DNA of 64,000 bases from Formicarius rufipectus (taxonomy: Eukaryota > Chordata > Aves > Passeriformes > Formicariidae): assembly GCA_013399695.1 (NCBI GenBank), contig VXAU01002071.1, positions 1,186,362 through 1,250,361 on the forward strand. Reading direction: 5' to 3'. Within the stretch, counting starts at the first letter, position 1; every line of letters begins with the position of its first letter. The notes below the pieces were generated by a model that saw only the letters and a program-made list of their open reading frames with translations, ran no database searches and was not told where the DNA came from. Positions 23,601 through 34,020 of the stretch are shown in pieces. The translations under genes and the position numbers were made by a program.

Positions 23601-26600
23601 GCGGTGAGCCCTGACACCCGGGATGCGCTCCGGCTGTGCTCCGTGTCCGTGTGCGATCCATGTGTGTGATCCGTGTGTGTGTGTGTGTGTTTTCCGTGTC
23701 TACGTGTGCTTCATGTGTGTTCTCCGTGTCCGTGTGTGCTCCATGTATGTAATCCCTGTGTGTGTGTGTTCTCCGTGTCCGTGTGTGCTCCATGTGTGTG
23801 ATCCGTGTGTGTGTGTGTTCTCCGTGGCCATGTGCTCCATGTGTGATCCCTGGGAATGTGTTCCAGGCGGGTGTGTGCACTCTGTGTATATACGTGCTCC
23901 ATGTACGTTTATTTCGTGTGCTCCTCCTGCGTGTGTGTGCCGTGTGGGTGTGTGATCCATATGAGTGTATGTTATCTGTGTGCGTTCTCTGTGAGTGTCC
24001 CTGCCCTGTATGTGCTCCTTGTGTCCCTGGTGGGTGTGTTATCTGTGTGACTGTATGTTATCCATGTGTGTGTGTTCCCTCTGGGTGTGTGTGTTCTCTG
24101 TGTGTGGATGTGTTCCAGCTACAAGTGTTGCCTGTGTTCCATGTGTTCCTTGTGGGCATGTGTGAGTGTATGTGTTCTGTATGTTCACTCAGTGTGTGTG
24201 TGTGTGTGTGCTGGATGTGTATGCTCCATAGCCATGTCCATGTGTGTGCTCCATGTGCATGTATGTGCTCCGTGTGGGTGCCTGTGCTCTGTCTGTGTGT
24301 GCTTCGTGTGTGTGTGCTCCATATGCACATATGTGCTCCATGTGTGTGCCTGTGCTGTTTGCATGTGCTCCCTGTGCATGTATGTGCTCCATGTGCTGTG
24401 TGCTCCACGTGTGTGTGCTCCATGCGTGCTCCGTGTGTCACCGTGACCCTCGGGGTGTGTCCCTGCCCGGGGCAGGGGCAGGGGCAGAGGCAGTGGAAGC
24501 CCCGCTCCATCCCGGGTTGTTTTGCCGCAGGGGACTGCGGGCCGCTGCCGAACATCAGCCACGCAGAGCCCCCGGAGGACACCAAACACAGGCAGAGCTT
24601 CAGCGTGGGCTCCACGGTGAGGTACAGCTGCCTTGCAGGTTACACCAAACGCCCCTTCCTCACCGAAACGATCCAGTGCCTCCAGAACTCCCAGTGGTCC
24701 CACCTCCAGGAGTTCTGTGGCCGTAAGTGCTTCACTTTCCCTGAAACACTTGGTGCTGGTGATGTTGCTTGGAGTTGCTTGGAGATGTTGGTGAAAACAG
24801 TGCTTTGGCAATCGCTGCTTCAGGGGTTTCCTCATCCCAAAGTGACACAGGATGAAGTGGCTTGGCTGAGAATCTCTTGCTGCCCCTTTTTCCCAGCCCT
24901 GCTTTGGTGGTTGGAGCCCTGTGGGGGCACTTGTGTGTTAGCAAAAATAGATCCATAGCTTGGGAAGAGGGGAAGGACTAGAGAGGCAAAGTAGTGGCAC
25001 AGCTGACTGGTGACCAAAGGGTTAACCGAGGGGGGAGGTTTGGCTGTGTGGATTTGGAAACCTCTGAAGTGAGAACTGACTGCTCTTCCCCACCTCAGAT
25101 GGTTCCCTGGTGGAACTGCCAAGGCGGGTAAGTGCTGAGCTTGGGAATGACTCAAAGAGAGCAGATTTTAACATCTCAAAATTTTCACTTAAATATTATC
25201 TGGGGGTGTCTTCTCGTGGAATCCTGGAATGGTTTGAGTTGGAAAGGACCTTAAAGATCATCTCAATCCACAGGCAGGGACACCTTCCACTTGCCCAGGT
25301 GGCTCCAAGTCTTGTCCAACCTGGCCTTGGACACTTCCAGGGATGGGGCAGCCACAGCTTCTCTGGGCACCCTGTGCCAGGGCCTGCCCACCCTTATAGT
25401 AAAGAACTTTCTCCTAATATCTAAAGTAACCCTTCAGTCTGTCAGTGTGAAGCCATTCTCCCTTGTCCTTTCACTCTTGTAAATAGTCTCTCTCCACCTG
25501 TCTTGTAAACTCCCTTCTGGTTTAATTATGCAAATTACCAATCACCTTCTTAGAACTATATGTGGTATCCATATTCTTAGTGAGGCTTGTTTGTTATCAC
25601 CTGGCTTTGTGTTTATACATATTTGAATTCAAAATATTGTTGTTTTTACTCTGTAACTGACTTTTTGGTTGTCTCTGTTGCCAGGGAGCTGTCCCAGCCC
25701 TTCATACGTGTCATTTGCTAAAGTATCACAGGAATATCAGACCCAGAATTTTTATCCTGTGAACACCACGGTGAGGTACATTTGTCGCCCAGGCTTTGAG
25801 AATACCACAGACCAGCTCCCCACCAGCACCTGTCTGGACAACCTGAAGTGGTCAGAAGTTCCTGAGCTGTGTAGGAGTGAGTATCTCCCTGTCATTTCAG
25901 TTTCTCCCATGCTGTCTTTCAAATGCCACGTCTTTATTTTAGAATTGCTCTTTTTTTGGTGACATTTAACGTGAAATACCTTCACTTGCCCAGTTTGAAA
26001 TTGCCATACTGTCGTGAAAACTAAGTCTGTGGGTTTTTTTCCCCAACCTCGTAGTGTCCTAAGGTTAATCTTGCTCTTTTCTAGGGAAATCTTGTGGTGT
26101 TCCAGCAAATCCAGAACATGGCAAAGTTATTGCAACTGATCATCTGTTTGGTACAAAAGCAAATGTGGTGTGTGACTGGGGGTGAGTGTGAGTCCCAGCT
26201 GCCCATTGCATCCCAGTTGCCTGGCCAGAGGCACTGGTGTGGGAACTGCCCATGTGGAGTCCTCAGCACCTCTGTGGTGACACATTCTTGGTTGGTGACA
26301 ACAGACTGATTTTGGGATGTGCCTTTTCCCCCTGCAGATACACATTAGAGGGGCAGTCACCTTTCATCTTCTGTAACCTGGGGGGAAACGATGTTGCCTG
26401 GACTAAAATCCCATCTTGTCAGGGTAAGTGAATTGTTGCGCTTGACTGGAAATGGCAGATATTCCAACTCTGAAATACTGAATTGTTTGTTGGTTTTCCT
26501 GAGTGCAGTCAGGTCAGTGTCTCTGCAAGGGGCAGAGCTGCTGTGATAAAGCAGGGACTCAGCAGGAGCACTGCTGGTGCCTTCTGCATGAGAAAGACTG

Positions 26601-29600
26601 ACAGAAACAAGCAGCCTGGTGTCCCCTCGAGCTGTGCTGCCCATGCAGGGGCACCTGAAGGTAACTGTGTGCTGAGAGGATGGTCAGAGGATGGCCCCCA
26701 CTCCAGCCCCTCTGACAGGTGTAATGCCAGCCCCTCTGCAAGTGGCCCTTGGGTTTTCCCCTCCCCACAGAATCATGGAATGCTTTGTGTTGGAAGGGAC
26801 CTTAAAGATCCCCCAGTTCCCCTCCCTGCCATGGGCAGGGACACCTCCCACCAGCCCAGGGTGCTCCAAGCCCCATCCAACCTGGCCTTGGACACTCCCA
26901 GGGATGGAGCAGCCACAGATTCTCTTCCCACCCTGTGCCCACCCTCCCAGGGTGGAATTTCTTCCATATACCTAATCTAAACCTTCCCCACTTCAGGCCA
27001 TTCCCCCTTCCCCACTCACTGCATGCCCTTGTCCCACAGTCCCTCTCCTGCTGTCTTGAAGCCCCTTTAGGCACTCGCAGGGGTTCTCTGGTTTGCCCAG
27101 AGCCTTCTCTTCTCCAGGCTGCACACCCCCAGCTCTCTGTGCCCAGAGACCTCTCCCATCACCGAGAGGACCATCTCCTGAGCTCTTCCCCCTTTCTCCC
27201 CCAGCTGTTTCTTGTCCTCCTCCTCCAGCCCTTCCCCAGGGGCAGCACGACGGCAGCAGCAGCTCGGGGAGGTTCCCCTTTGGCTCTGTCACAACCTACA
27301 CGTGTGAGCCGGGGCTGGAGCCGGTGGGGAACAGAACCCTGCGCTGTGTGACAGAGGATGGGGCTCGTGGCACCTGGAGTGGGCCCCCCCCCGAGTGCAG
27401 GGGTGAGCACTGCTGGATCAGCACCCCCTTCCCCGGGGCTTGGCTCTTGCTGTGCAGAGAATGACTCCTGATTGCCTTCTCTCCCACGGTCTGGATGGGT
27501 GTTCCATGGGGTTTGTCCTCAGGGGAGCAGCTGGGAGGTGCTTTGCAAGGTGCTGGGCTCTGCTGGGGAACCCTGGGCACAATCAGACTTGGCCTTACGT
27601 TTTTCCCTTAGAGGGGAACAGGCAGAATTTTAATTAACAGTGTGTGAAGTGTATCAGTAACTGCAGGGCTGGTGCAATGAACCTCGGAGTGGGTTTGTCT
27701 CTCATGTCCAACAACACCCAGAAAATAAAGCCAAGTGGGGCAGCAGATCCCCCTGTGCCCACAAGGCTTGGTGTCACCAAGAGGTCCCTGTGTGATTCCT
27801 GCACAGCTCTTGCTGTCGTAGCCTGGGATGCACAAGTCACCTGCTCATGCAACATTTCCTCTCACTGAACTATGGTATGTTATGTACAAATGGAGAATAT
27901 AGAATAACATTCTGAGTGCTTTTCCTTTTCCTCTCCCCAGTTAGCCCTACAGCAAAGGCAAACCAAACCAAACCCTCGGAACAGAATCCTTACTGGCTGG
28001 GTAAGAGCTCAGTTTCCTAAAAGTCCTGTTAATTGCTGTAATTGCACCACGTTTTGGGCTCCACTTTTTAAACATCCATTTCATTATTTTCTTCCCTAGC
28101 AAGTATCCTCATCCCTAGTTGTGTTGGTAAGTAGCTTAGCATTGAAAATATATTTTCCCCACCCGAAGTTGTTATTTTCTGTGAAATACCCGGAGTCAGT
28201 GATTGACTGAGTTCACTCCCCCCAGTCCTGAGTGTCTCTGGGCAGGATTCAGGGGTTTCTCTGCTCTTGGGTGTTGCAGCAGCATTGCAAGCACCAGGAT
28301 GGATCAGCCATGTCAGTATAAAACATTAAATCAATTGAGGATGAAATGAAAGATGTCAAAGAAACCAACCAAAACCTGCACATCCTGTCAGTCTTTAATT
28401 GACAAAGTTACTTCAAAAGGCCTTGGCAGACATAGAAAGATGAGAGATTAGTAAAGTATGTAAAAAAGGTCAAGTATTAAAAGTGTTGAATATGCTTAAA
28501 ATACAAAAGAAAGGGAAGCTGGCTGTAAAAACCCTGAATAAATGAGGATCACACCCTGGACAAGCCCAGCAGGGCACGAGGCTCAGCACGAGTTCCTGTG
28601 TCCCTGTTCAGAGGCAGGAGGGGGATTTGCATCAATGTGGCTCAGAGGGAGCCTTGAGGTTGACAGCCAGCCCCAGCAGAGAGGATTTTGCTGCCCAAAC
28701 TCTGCAGTATTTCACTCAAATTGCAGATCTGATTTGTTTATTTTGGGGTTGTTTTTTCCCCCCTTCTCTGTTAGTACCCCCAGTAGCCCTTGGAATTCTA
28801 GCTGGGATCATCATGAGACAGAAAGACAATGAAAAACGGTAAGTGACACTAAAGTGCCCCTTGAAAATCTGACCTTTCCCTGGGGCTAAGTGAGCATTTC
28901 CTTTCAAACTCTATACCTTCAGTGTATATTTTCATGGTTAGTACTATCTTCCTACATTGCCATGTTTCTTTTCATTCTACATTTTCCCCTTCCTGTCCCT
29001 TCAGCTCTTACAACATGAATTTACAAAAGCACGAGACGAAGGGAAGGGGAGCACCGGTGAGCCCGAAGGAGCAGCCCATGCCATGGTCTTCGTATTTCTG
29101 GTAGGTTTGCTTGTTCATGTGCCCCAGATGTTGGGCCACTCTTCTGGCTATACCCACGGGTCTCACTGGTGGCCTGGACAGCACATCTTCATGCTGGTTT
29201 TGACCCTCAAAAGCCAACACGCCGTCTGCTGAGAGGCATCAGCTGCTTCACAGGCGGGTTTGGTGTTCCCTGGCTGCTCTCTGGGCTCAGCCACAGGGAT
29301 TTCCCCCCTGTCTCTCTCATCCACAGCCACACAAGGAGTTGCCACGTGTGTCCCACCTGCAAGAAGCAGGTGCACGATGCCCTGGCCGCCCACACTGAGC
29401 CCACACCCCGTGGCTGTGCCGTCTGCGAGGACTGGCTGAGCACCTGGCCCGGCAAACCACGCACCTACTCGGTGCCCAGCATTGGGGATGGGGAGAGCCA
29501 AAGCCCAGCAGGCACCAGGTACCACCAGGCTCTTGCTTTTTCTCCCAAAGCAAAAGGAAGGGAGAGGAGGAGAAAGCATCTGTGCATTCACAGAGCAGGC

Positions 29601-31365
29601 TTTGCAGTGTGAAGTCATTTGGTTCTTCCAAGTCCAGTTTTGGCAGGAGGAAGTATTCTGTATTTAGAAAAGGGTGGCTCTGTTAGGCTGTAGGTGTTCT
29701 CAGAAAACCACACTTTCAGGTGACTCAAGTTGTTTTCTCTCTCTTTGTCTGTGTTCAGCTCTCCTGCCATAGCTGTGGATGTGCAGAGGGCTGATGGCAC
29801 AGGAGCAGCTGGTCCAGAGTGGGGTGAGGAGGAGCAGCCCTTGGACCACAAAAGGTCTGTCTTCCACTTTAAAATACACTGATGTCATGGTGGGATTGGA
29901 TAAAAATCACTTCAGAGCAGAGTGGCTCTGTTTTTATCACAGAATCTCAGTGTGGTTTGGGTTGGAAGAGACCTTAAAGCTCATCCACTTCCCACCCTCT
30001 GACATGGGCAGGGACACCTTCCACTAGACCAGACTGATCCAAGCCCCATCCAACCTGGCCTGGATAATGCACATCCATGCAGTCAATGCACGTCCTTAAT
30101 GGTGCTTCTCCACAGCAGCCACCACATCTGTCCCATCTGTGAGAAGTGGCTCCGTGCCCACGTCGGTCAGCTGGACAGCTGTGCTGTGTCACCAGGGCAG
30201 CAGCAGCACGAGGGGTGAGTGTGGTCAGGCTGGGGCAGGCAGCTCCTCTCAGCAGTGGGCACCAGGCTCCTCAAAAGTGAGAGTTCAACCCTTGGCTTCA
30301 ACTGAAAGTATGATGCCAGTGCATGAGTGCTGGTTCCACTTGCCCCCAGCTCTGTGCCAGCACAGGAGTGTGGTGCCTGCTTGCAAGCAAAGGGATGTGA
30401 AACCGGGGAGAGGTTTATTCAGGCAGTGCTTGAGTGGTTTCTTTGGGTGTCCCTGAATCAGCTTGTGCTCCTCAGCTGTGCTCACCTGGCTCTGCCAGGG
30501 GTCTTCTTTGGAGCTCTGGTTTTGGTTCAGCTGCTGCCCAGTGCTTTTCTCACCCCTAGTCATGGTTAGTTTGCTCAGGGCAAGATGCAGGCTTGGGGCA
30601 GAGCAGGAAGCAGGTGAGCAAGATAATGCTATTTGCTCTGTTTATTTATCTTTTGACACTTGTCCGTGTGAAATAAATATTTGGTTAAATAACGTGTGCA
30701 TATGCTTGCTTTACCTTTAGTAAGTGTGAACTTCTTTTGACTCCACTCTTCTTTTTTTCATTCACTGTTCTGTGAATGCTTTTAGCCTCCATCCTGAGGG
30801 AGCCCCTTCAGTTCTGCATTCACAAACCACTGCTCATTTGAGTTTAAAAAGCCAGTACCTTTGAGATTGCTAAGGAGACCAGCTGTTGTGGGTGCAGGAG
30901 CCTGTGCAGTGTGGTTTGGTGAGGAGCCCTTTGTGTGATCCCACCTCGTGCCTCTCCCCACAGCCCGCGGGGCCCCGTCTGCTCTCCCTGCATGGACCAG
31001 CTTCACCTCTCCCTGGTCCACAGCGACACGTCGAGCAGCCCCCTGTGTCCCCTGGCTGGGGAGGGGACCCCAGCCCACCTCATCCCTCGGCACAGCCCCA
31101 GCTGCCACGTGTGCCCCGTGTGTGCCGTGCCAGTCCACACACACCTGTGCCAGCCCCGGCACTGGGCACCCGACTCCGGCACCCAAAACACCCCTCAGGT
31201 CAGCGGGGGGGGGGGGGGGGGNCTCTAACCTGTCGTTCCTCCCTCATTAGCAAGCAGTTAATGAGAGAGGAACCCAGGGGCCCACCGTCTTTGACTGCTC
31301 TTTCCCTGTTGCAGGATAAATCCCCGGCTGCAGCATCCTCGGGGAACTCCGACGCCAATCCCTGA
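23505..31365 (+). CDS. Type I membrane CCP receptor with Cys/His-rich cytoplasmic tail
   Basis: Exons: 23505-23574 (signal), 24531-24722 (A), 25685-25876 (A), 26085-26181 + 26338-26423 (split B), 27205-27402 (C), 27941-28000 (stalk, NQT glycosylation site), 28100-28126 (27-bp exon), 28775-28838 (transmembrane), 29005-29100, 29327-29518, 29759-29854, 30116-30214, 30964-31198, 31315-31365 (stop). 584 residues: leader 1-23, CCPs 24-278, stalk, membrane span about 298-323 followed by RQKDNEKR, tail 329-584. Phases agree at all 14 junctions (tail exons mostly phase 2), which strongly supports one transcript. The extracellular part should bind C3b/C4b like other RCA membrane regulators. The tail has repeated CPxC and His motifs not found in RCA proteins I know. 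The transmembrane part contains Pro, so its exact limits are uncertain. Confidence 0.8.
23645..24450 (+). repeat. GT-rich minisatellite in intron 1 of gene 4
   Basis: About 800 bp of diverged repeats around GTGTGTGCTCCATGTGTGTG mixed with short (GT)n runs. The base bias leaves long open frames on both strands with Cys/Val-rich (+) or His/Thr-rich (-) translations that have no domain. Confidence 0.9.
25215..25500 (-). repeat. CR1 LINE fragment in gene 4
   Basis: Reverse CR1 with GGTTTGAGTTGGAAAGGACC and GCCACAGCTTCTCTGGGCAC. Confidence 0.88.
26768..27150 (-). repeat. CR1 LINE fragment in gene 4
   Basis: Reverse CR1 beginning CAGAATCATGGAATGCTTTG and extending to AGCCTTCTCTTCTCCAGGCT, ending about 50 bp before the C exon acceptor. 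Confidence 0.88.
28100..28838 (+). other. Transmembrane exons of gene 4
   Basis: The 27-bp exon (28100-28126, ASILIPSCV) and the 64-bp exon (28775-28838, PPVALGILAGIIM then RQKDNEKR) together give a hydrophobic stretch with a basic stop-transfer flank. The second exon ends in phase 2, which sets the phase used by the tail exons. Confidence 0.75.
29938..30065 (-). repeat. CR1 fragment between tail exons of gene 4
   Basis: Reverse CR1 3' end (TCACAGAATCTCAGTGTGGT, then TTGGGTTGGAAGAGACCTTA). Confidence 0.85.
31205..31222. repeat. Poly-G run with assembly N
   Basis: A homopolymer G run ends in an N inside the last intron of gene 4, a likely sequencing problem; it does not touch coding bases. 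Confidence 0.85.
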
Positions 31366-31734
31366 CACACTCAGGGATGGAGTTCTTAGTGCAATAAGGC
31401 AACGGGAGGTTAAAGGTGTGACTTCACCATCGATGATTCCTCGGTAAAGCAGCAGGAAAATCAAGCATACATCAAAGCCGGCTCCATGTTGGTTTAGTAT
31501 TTTCTTTTTTCTTTATTTTTGTATGAAAAAACTTTTTGCAGCTCTCAAAATGAGACTTTAAAAATTCCATAAATGTTTCTTTCCACTAGAAAAATAATTT
31601 CACAGTAGACACCCTCTTTGCACAATCTTAGAAGATTTATTTGTGTTTTTTAAACTTTTTTTTTACTGAGGTTCCTTTCCTAGTGCACAGATACAATACA
31701 ACAATTACAGTATTTATAGTAAAACTATTTTGTA

Positions 31735-31740
31735 AATAAA
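31735..31740 (+). promoter_or_regulatory. AATAAA poly(A) signal, gene 4
   Basis: 370 bp after the stop at 31365 at the end of an AT-rich 3' UTR, followed by more AATAA-like motifs. Confidence 0.7.
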
Positions 31741-33039
31741 AGGAATATAAAATAAGGAATACTGGTATCCTGGCTTGGGGTTTATTTCATATTTCCTAAT
31801 CAAGCCTTCTTGCAGAGCGCTTGAAATGATTTTCCAAACTCATTCTTTGCCAGAGGTGATCAAGTTGACTAATTGCTTCTGCTCAGATAGTTGCTGTTTT
31901 TGCCCTGGTATCCATAGCACTGCCCAGCCTTTCTGGGAACTGTGACGATGGAGGTGAGGGGCCACTGCTGGAGCAGAGCCTGTGCCCGCCCTGGGCAGTG
32001 CCAGGGAAGGTATGTGCTCCTCCCCAGTGGAACCTTCTCGTGGTTGACCCTCAGTTCTCCTGCCCGGGGTTTGTATTCTCTGCCCAAAAAACCTGGCTGC
32101 AGCTGCAGGGGATCCAGCTCAGAGGATTAAAGTAAGTGCTCTGTATGCAGCTTTTACTCCTTGCTTTGGTTTGATATGGGGACAAAATACTCGATAAAGC
32201 AGAAGCTGTAACATTTGCTTTTCTGCTCTATCAGTGTTTGCCAAGAGATTGGACCAATGGAGGTTCTGGTGGAAAATGGGCAGTGCCTCAGGGAGGGCAA
32301 AAGTGCCACACAGTCACTGCATTCTTCTCTTGGCTTTCTTATCAAACAGCACATTTCTGTGGGCTTGTGCTGCCAGGTGCAGTCCTGCTCTGAGGAGAGG
32401 GAGAGGCAGTGGCCACCTGAGCATGTGAGCTGTCCCCTGCCCTGGCTGCTGTCCCTCCCTGTCCCTGCTTGGTCAACCCTTTGAAGGTGGGGCTGGAGGC
32501 AGCAGGGGCTGTTCCAGTGCCACTGTGCCCCCAGACCTCACCTGGCCAGCACAGAGGGTCAATCTCATCTCTCAGTGAAGGGATGGCACAGTGCTGGAAG
32601 CACAAAGCAGTGAAGAAAGTGCAAAATTCCACATGCGGTGGTACAAACTTGGAAATCTGATGGAGGTCTTGTGGTTTGTGTTGCTGTGGCGTCAGGGGAG
32701 AACATGGAATGATTTAGCAGTTCCACGGTCATCTTCCACCTGGTATTCAGAAATGTTTTGTGCAAACCAAGTACCAGGAAATATTCTGTACAATGCAGCC
32801 ACAAAAAACAGATGCTTTGACCAGGGTCCCACCCACCACACTTTGCACAACAGGGCATAAAATCATAAGGCATAAAATGTGCCCTGTTTTTGTATCCAAC
32901 TGGGCGAGGAGAATTTGACACAAAATTGCAGGAATCGAGCAACACGTTTGTTCCTCTTCCCCCTCCACAGAAGAGATGTCTTTTGCTAAGTCTTGTGGCC
33001 TCTGCTATGCTGAGTCTTGACTCGGGAAATCAGGCTTGG

Positions 33040-33520
33040 CATTGCAATCACACTGTTGGGCTCCACACAGCTACTCTGTAGTTAATGAGCTCCTCACTGG
33101 CAGTCCAGAGGAACCGGATATGTTACATTCAATAAACCTCGCTATTCGTGCCCCCGGCTGGTGCTTCTGAATACAACAGACCTGCAGTTCATAGGCTGGT
33201 CACACAACTGCTGTCACACTTCTGCAACACGCAGGTGTGGTGAACACAGGTGTGGCAGGGGGGACAAGTCCTCTTCAGGAAAAAATCCACTGAGGCTGTC
33301 CTTGAGGGAGGACCAAGGGTAGGGTGAGCAAGAGTAACCAACCTGCAGAAAACAGACACTCCCACGAGCTGACGACACTGATTAGGGTAAGTCGTGCAAG
33401 TTGGGTAAACTTCTTTGGAACGGGGTGGGGTAGGAGAGGCCGAAGGGAGGGGAAATAAACCCTGACCCTGCACCAGACGCCTCTGATTCGCTGTTCCTCG
33501 TTTATCAAGAGGCATCATTT
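33040..33520. repeat. Possible LTR-like segments
   Basis: Two AATAAACC-type signals (33131, 33454) followed by short CTATTCG/GATTCGCTG sequences resemble LTR R/U5 ends. No coding remnant, primer-binding site or terminal repeat could be confirmed. Confidence 0.2.
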
Positions 33521-33539
33521 CCTACCGCTTAAACTATAA

Positions 33540-34020
33540 AGCGGCAGTGCCGGGGGAGCCGCCAGAACAGGTGTGGGAATTGCCTCGGGAACCGGCGGAG
33601 GAGCCCCTGAGCCTGCTGACCAGCGCGGGCGGCGCTGCTCAGCCCCGGGGGCACGGAGGAGCCAAAGCCCTCGTTTCCCTCAGCAGCTGGAGAAAAAGAG
33701 TCTCTCCGTGCAACAGCCGTGACAGGAATCCGCGGCCGAGCCGGTCCCCGCCCGCCTCGGGAGGAGCCGCGCTGCGCATCCCTGCGCATCCCTCCGCATC
33801 CCTGCGCATCCCTCCGCATCCCTCATCCCTGCGCATCCCTCATCACTGCGCATCCCTGCGCATCCCTCATCCCTGAACATCCCTGCGCATCCCGCGGAGC
33901 CGGAGCCGGCACCGGGAAGGACCGGGCACCGGGAGCAGCCCCGGGGGCGCCTCGGGCTCCGGCCATGGCCCTGCACTGGCTCTTGGCGCTGCTGCTGGCA
34001 CTGCCCGGCGCCTGGGGTGA
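33540..34020 (+). promoter_or_regulatory. GC-rich promoter region of gene 5
   Basis: CpG-rich interval ending in the signal exon, interrupted by the GCATCCCT repeat array. Confidence 0.55.
33772..33893 (+). repeat. GCATCCCT tandem repeat upstream of gene 5
   Basis: About a dozen copies of a 9-10-bp unit (GCATCCCTGC, GCATCCCTCC, CATCCCT), ending about 70 bp before the start codon at 33965, within a GC-rich putative promoter. Confidence 0.9.

Larger units (their letters stand above)
29005..31365 (+). other. Cytoplasmic tail exons of gene 4 with CPxC/His motifs
   Basis: Six exons. 29327-29518 holds SCHVCPTCKKQVHDALAAH and GCAVCEDWL. 30116-30214 holds HHICPICEKWLRAH. 30964-31198 holds VCSPCMDQLHLSLVH and SCHVCPVCAVPVHTHLC. 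The exons at 29005-29100 and 29759-29854 are acidic or basic linkers without Cys pairs. The last exon adds DKSPAAASSGNSDANP. The repeated C-x2-C followed at 6-12 residues by His suggests metal-binding mini-modules. The exon at 29005 uses the donor at 29101, because the earlier GT at 29057 would break the frame. Confidence 0.7.
31366..33539. other. Gene 4 3' UTR and gene 4-gene 5 intergenic DNA
   Basis: 3' UTR to about 31765, then unremarkable sequence with possible LTR-like ends near 33131 and 33454. No coding exon supported. Confidence 0.55.

Noticed and set aside
22874..23617. 247-codon minus-strand frame near the gene 4 promoter
   Set aside because: Spans the N at 23409 in GC-rich DNA, Pro/Arg-rich and without recognisable domain.
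23762..24958. 398-codon open frame with Cys/Val-rich translation
   Set aside because: It arises from the GT-rich repeat array, reads through known splice sites and reaches the first CCP in the wrong context; the antisense frames have the same cause.
25098..25126. Possible 29-bp exon between the first two CCPs of gene 4
   Set aside because: Good acceptor and GTAAGT donor, but 29 bp breaks the phase-1 frame into the next CCP.
28542..28832. Open frame upstream of the gene 4 transmembrane exon
   Set aside because: It is in a different frame from the membrane exon, which is supported by its TTAG acceptor and phase.
29005..29056. Shorter form of the first tail exon of gene 4 using the GTGAGC donor at 29057
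   Set aside because: It leaves phase 0, but the next exon at 29327 needs phase 2; the donor at 29101 fits.
33719..33964. Upstream in-frame extension of gene 5
   Set aside because: Open only because of the GCATCCCT repeats and GC bias; the ATG at 33965 starts a typical signal peptide.
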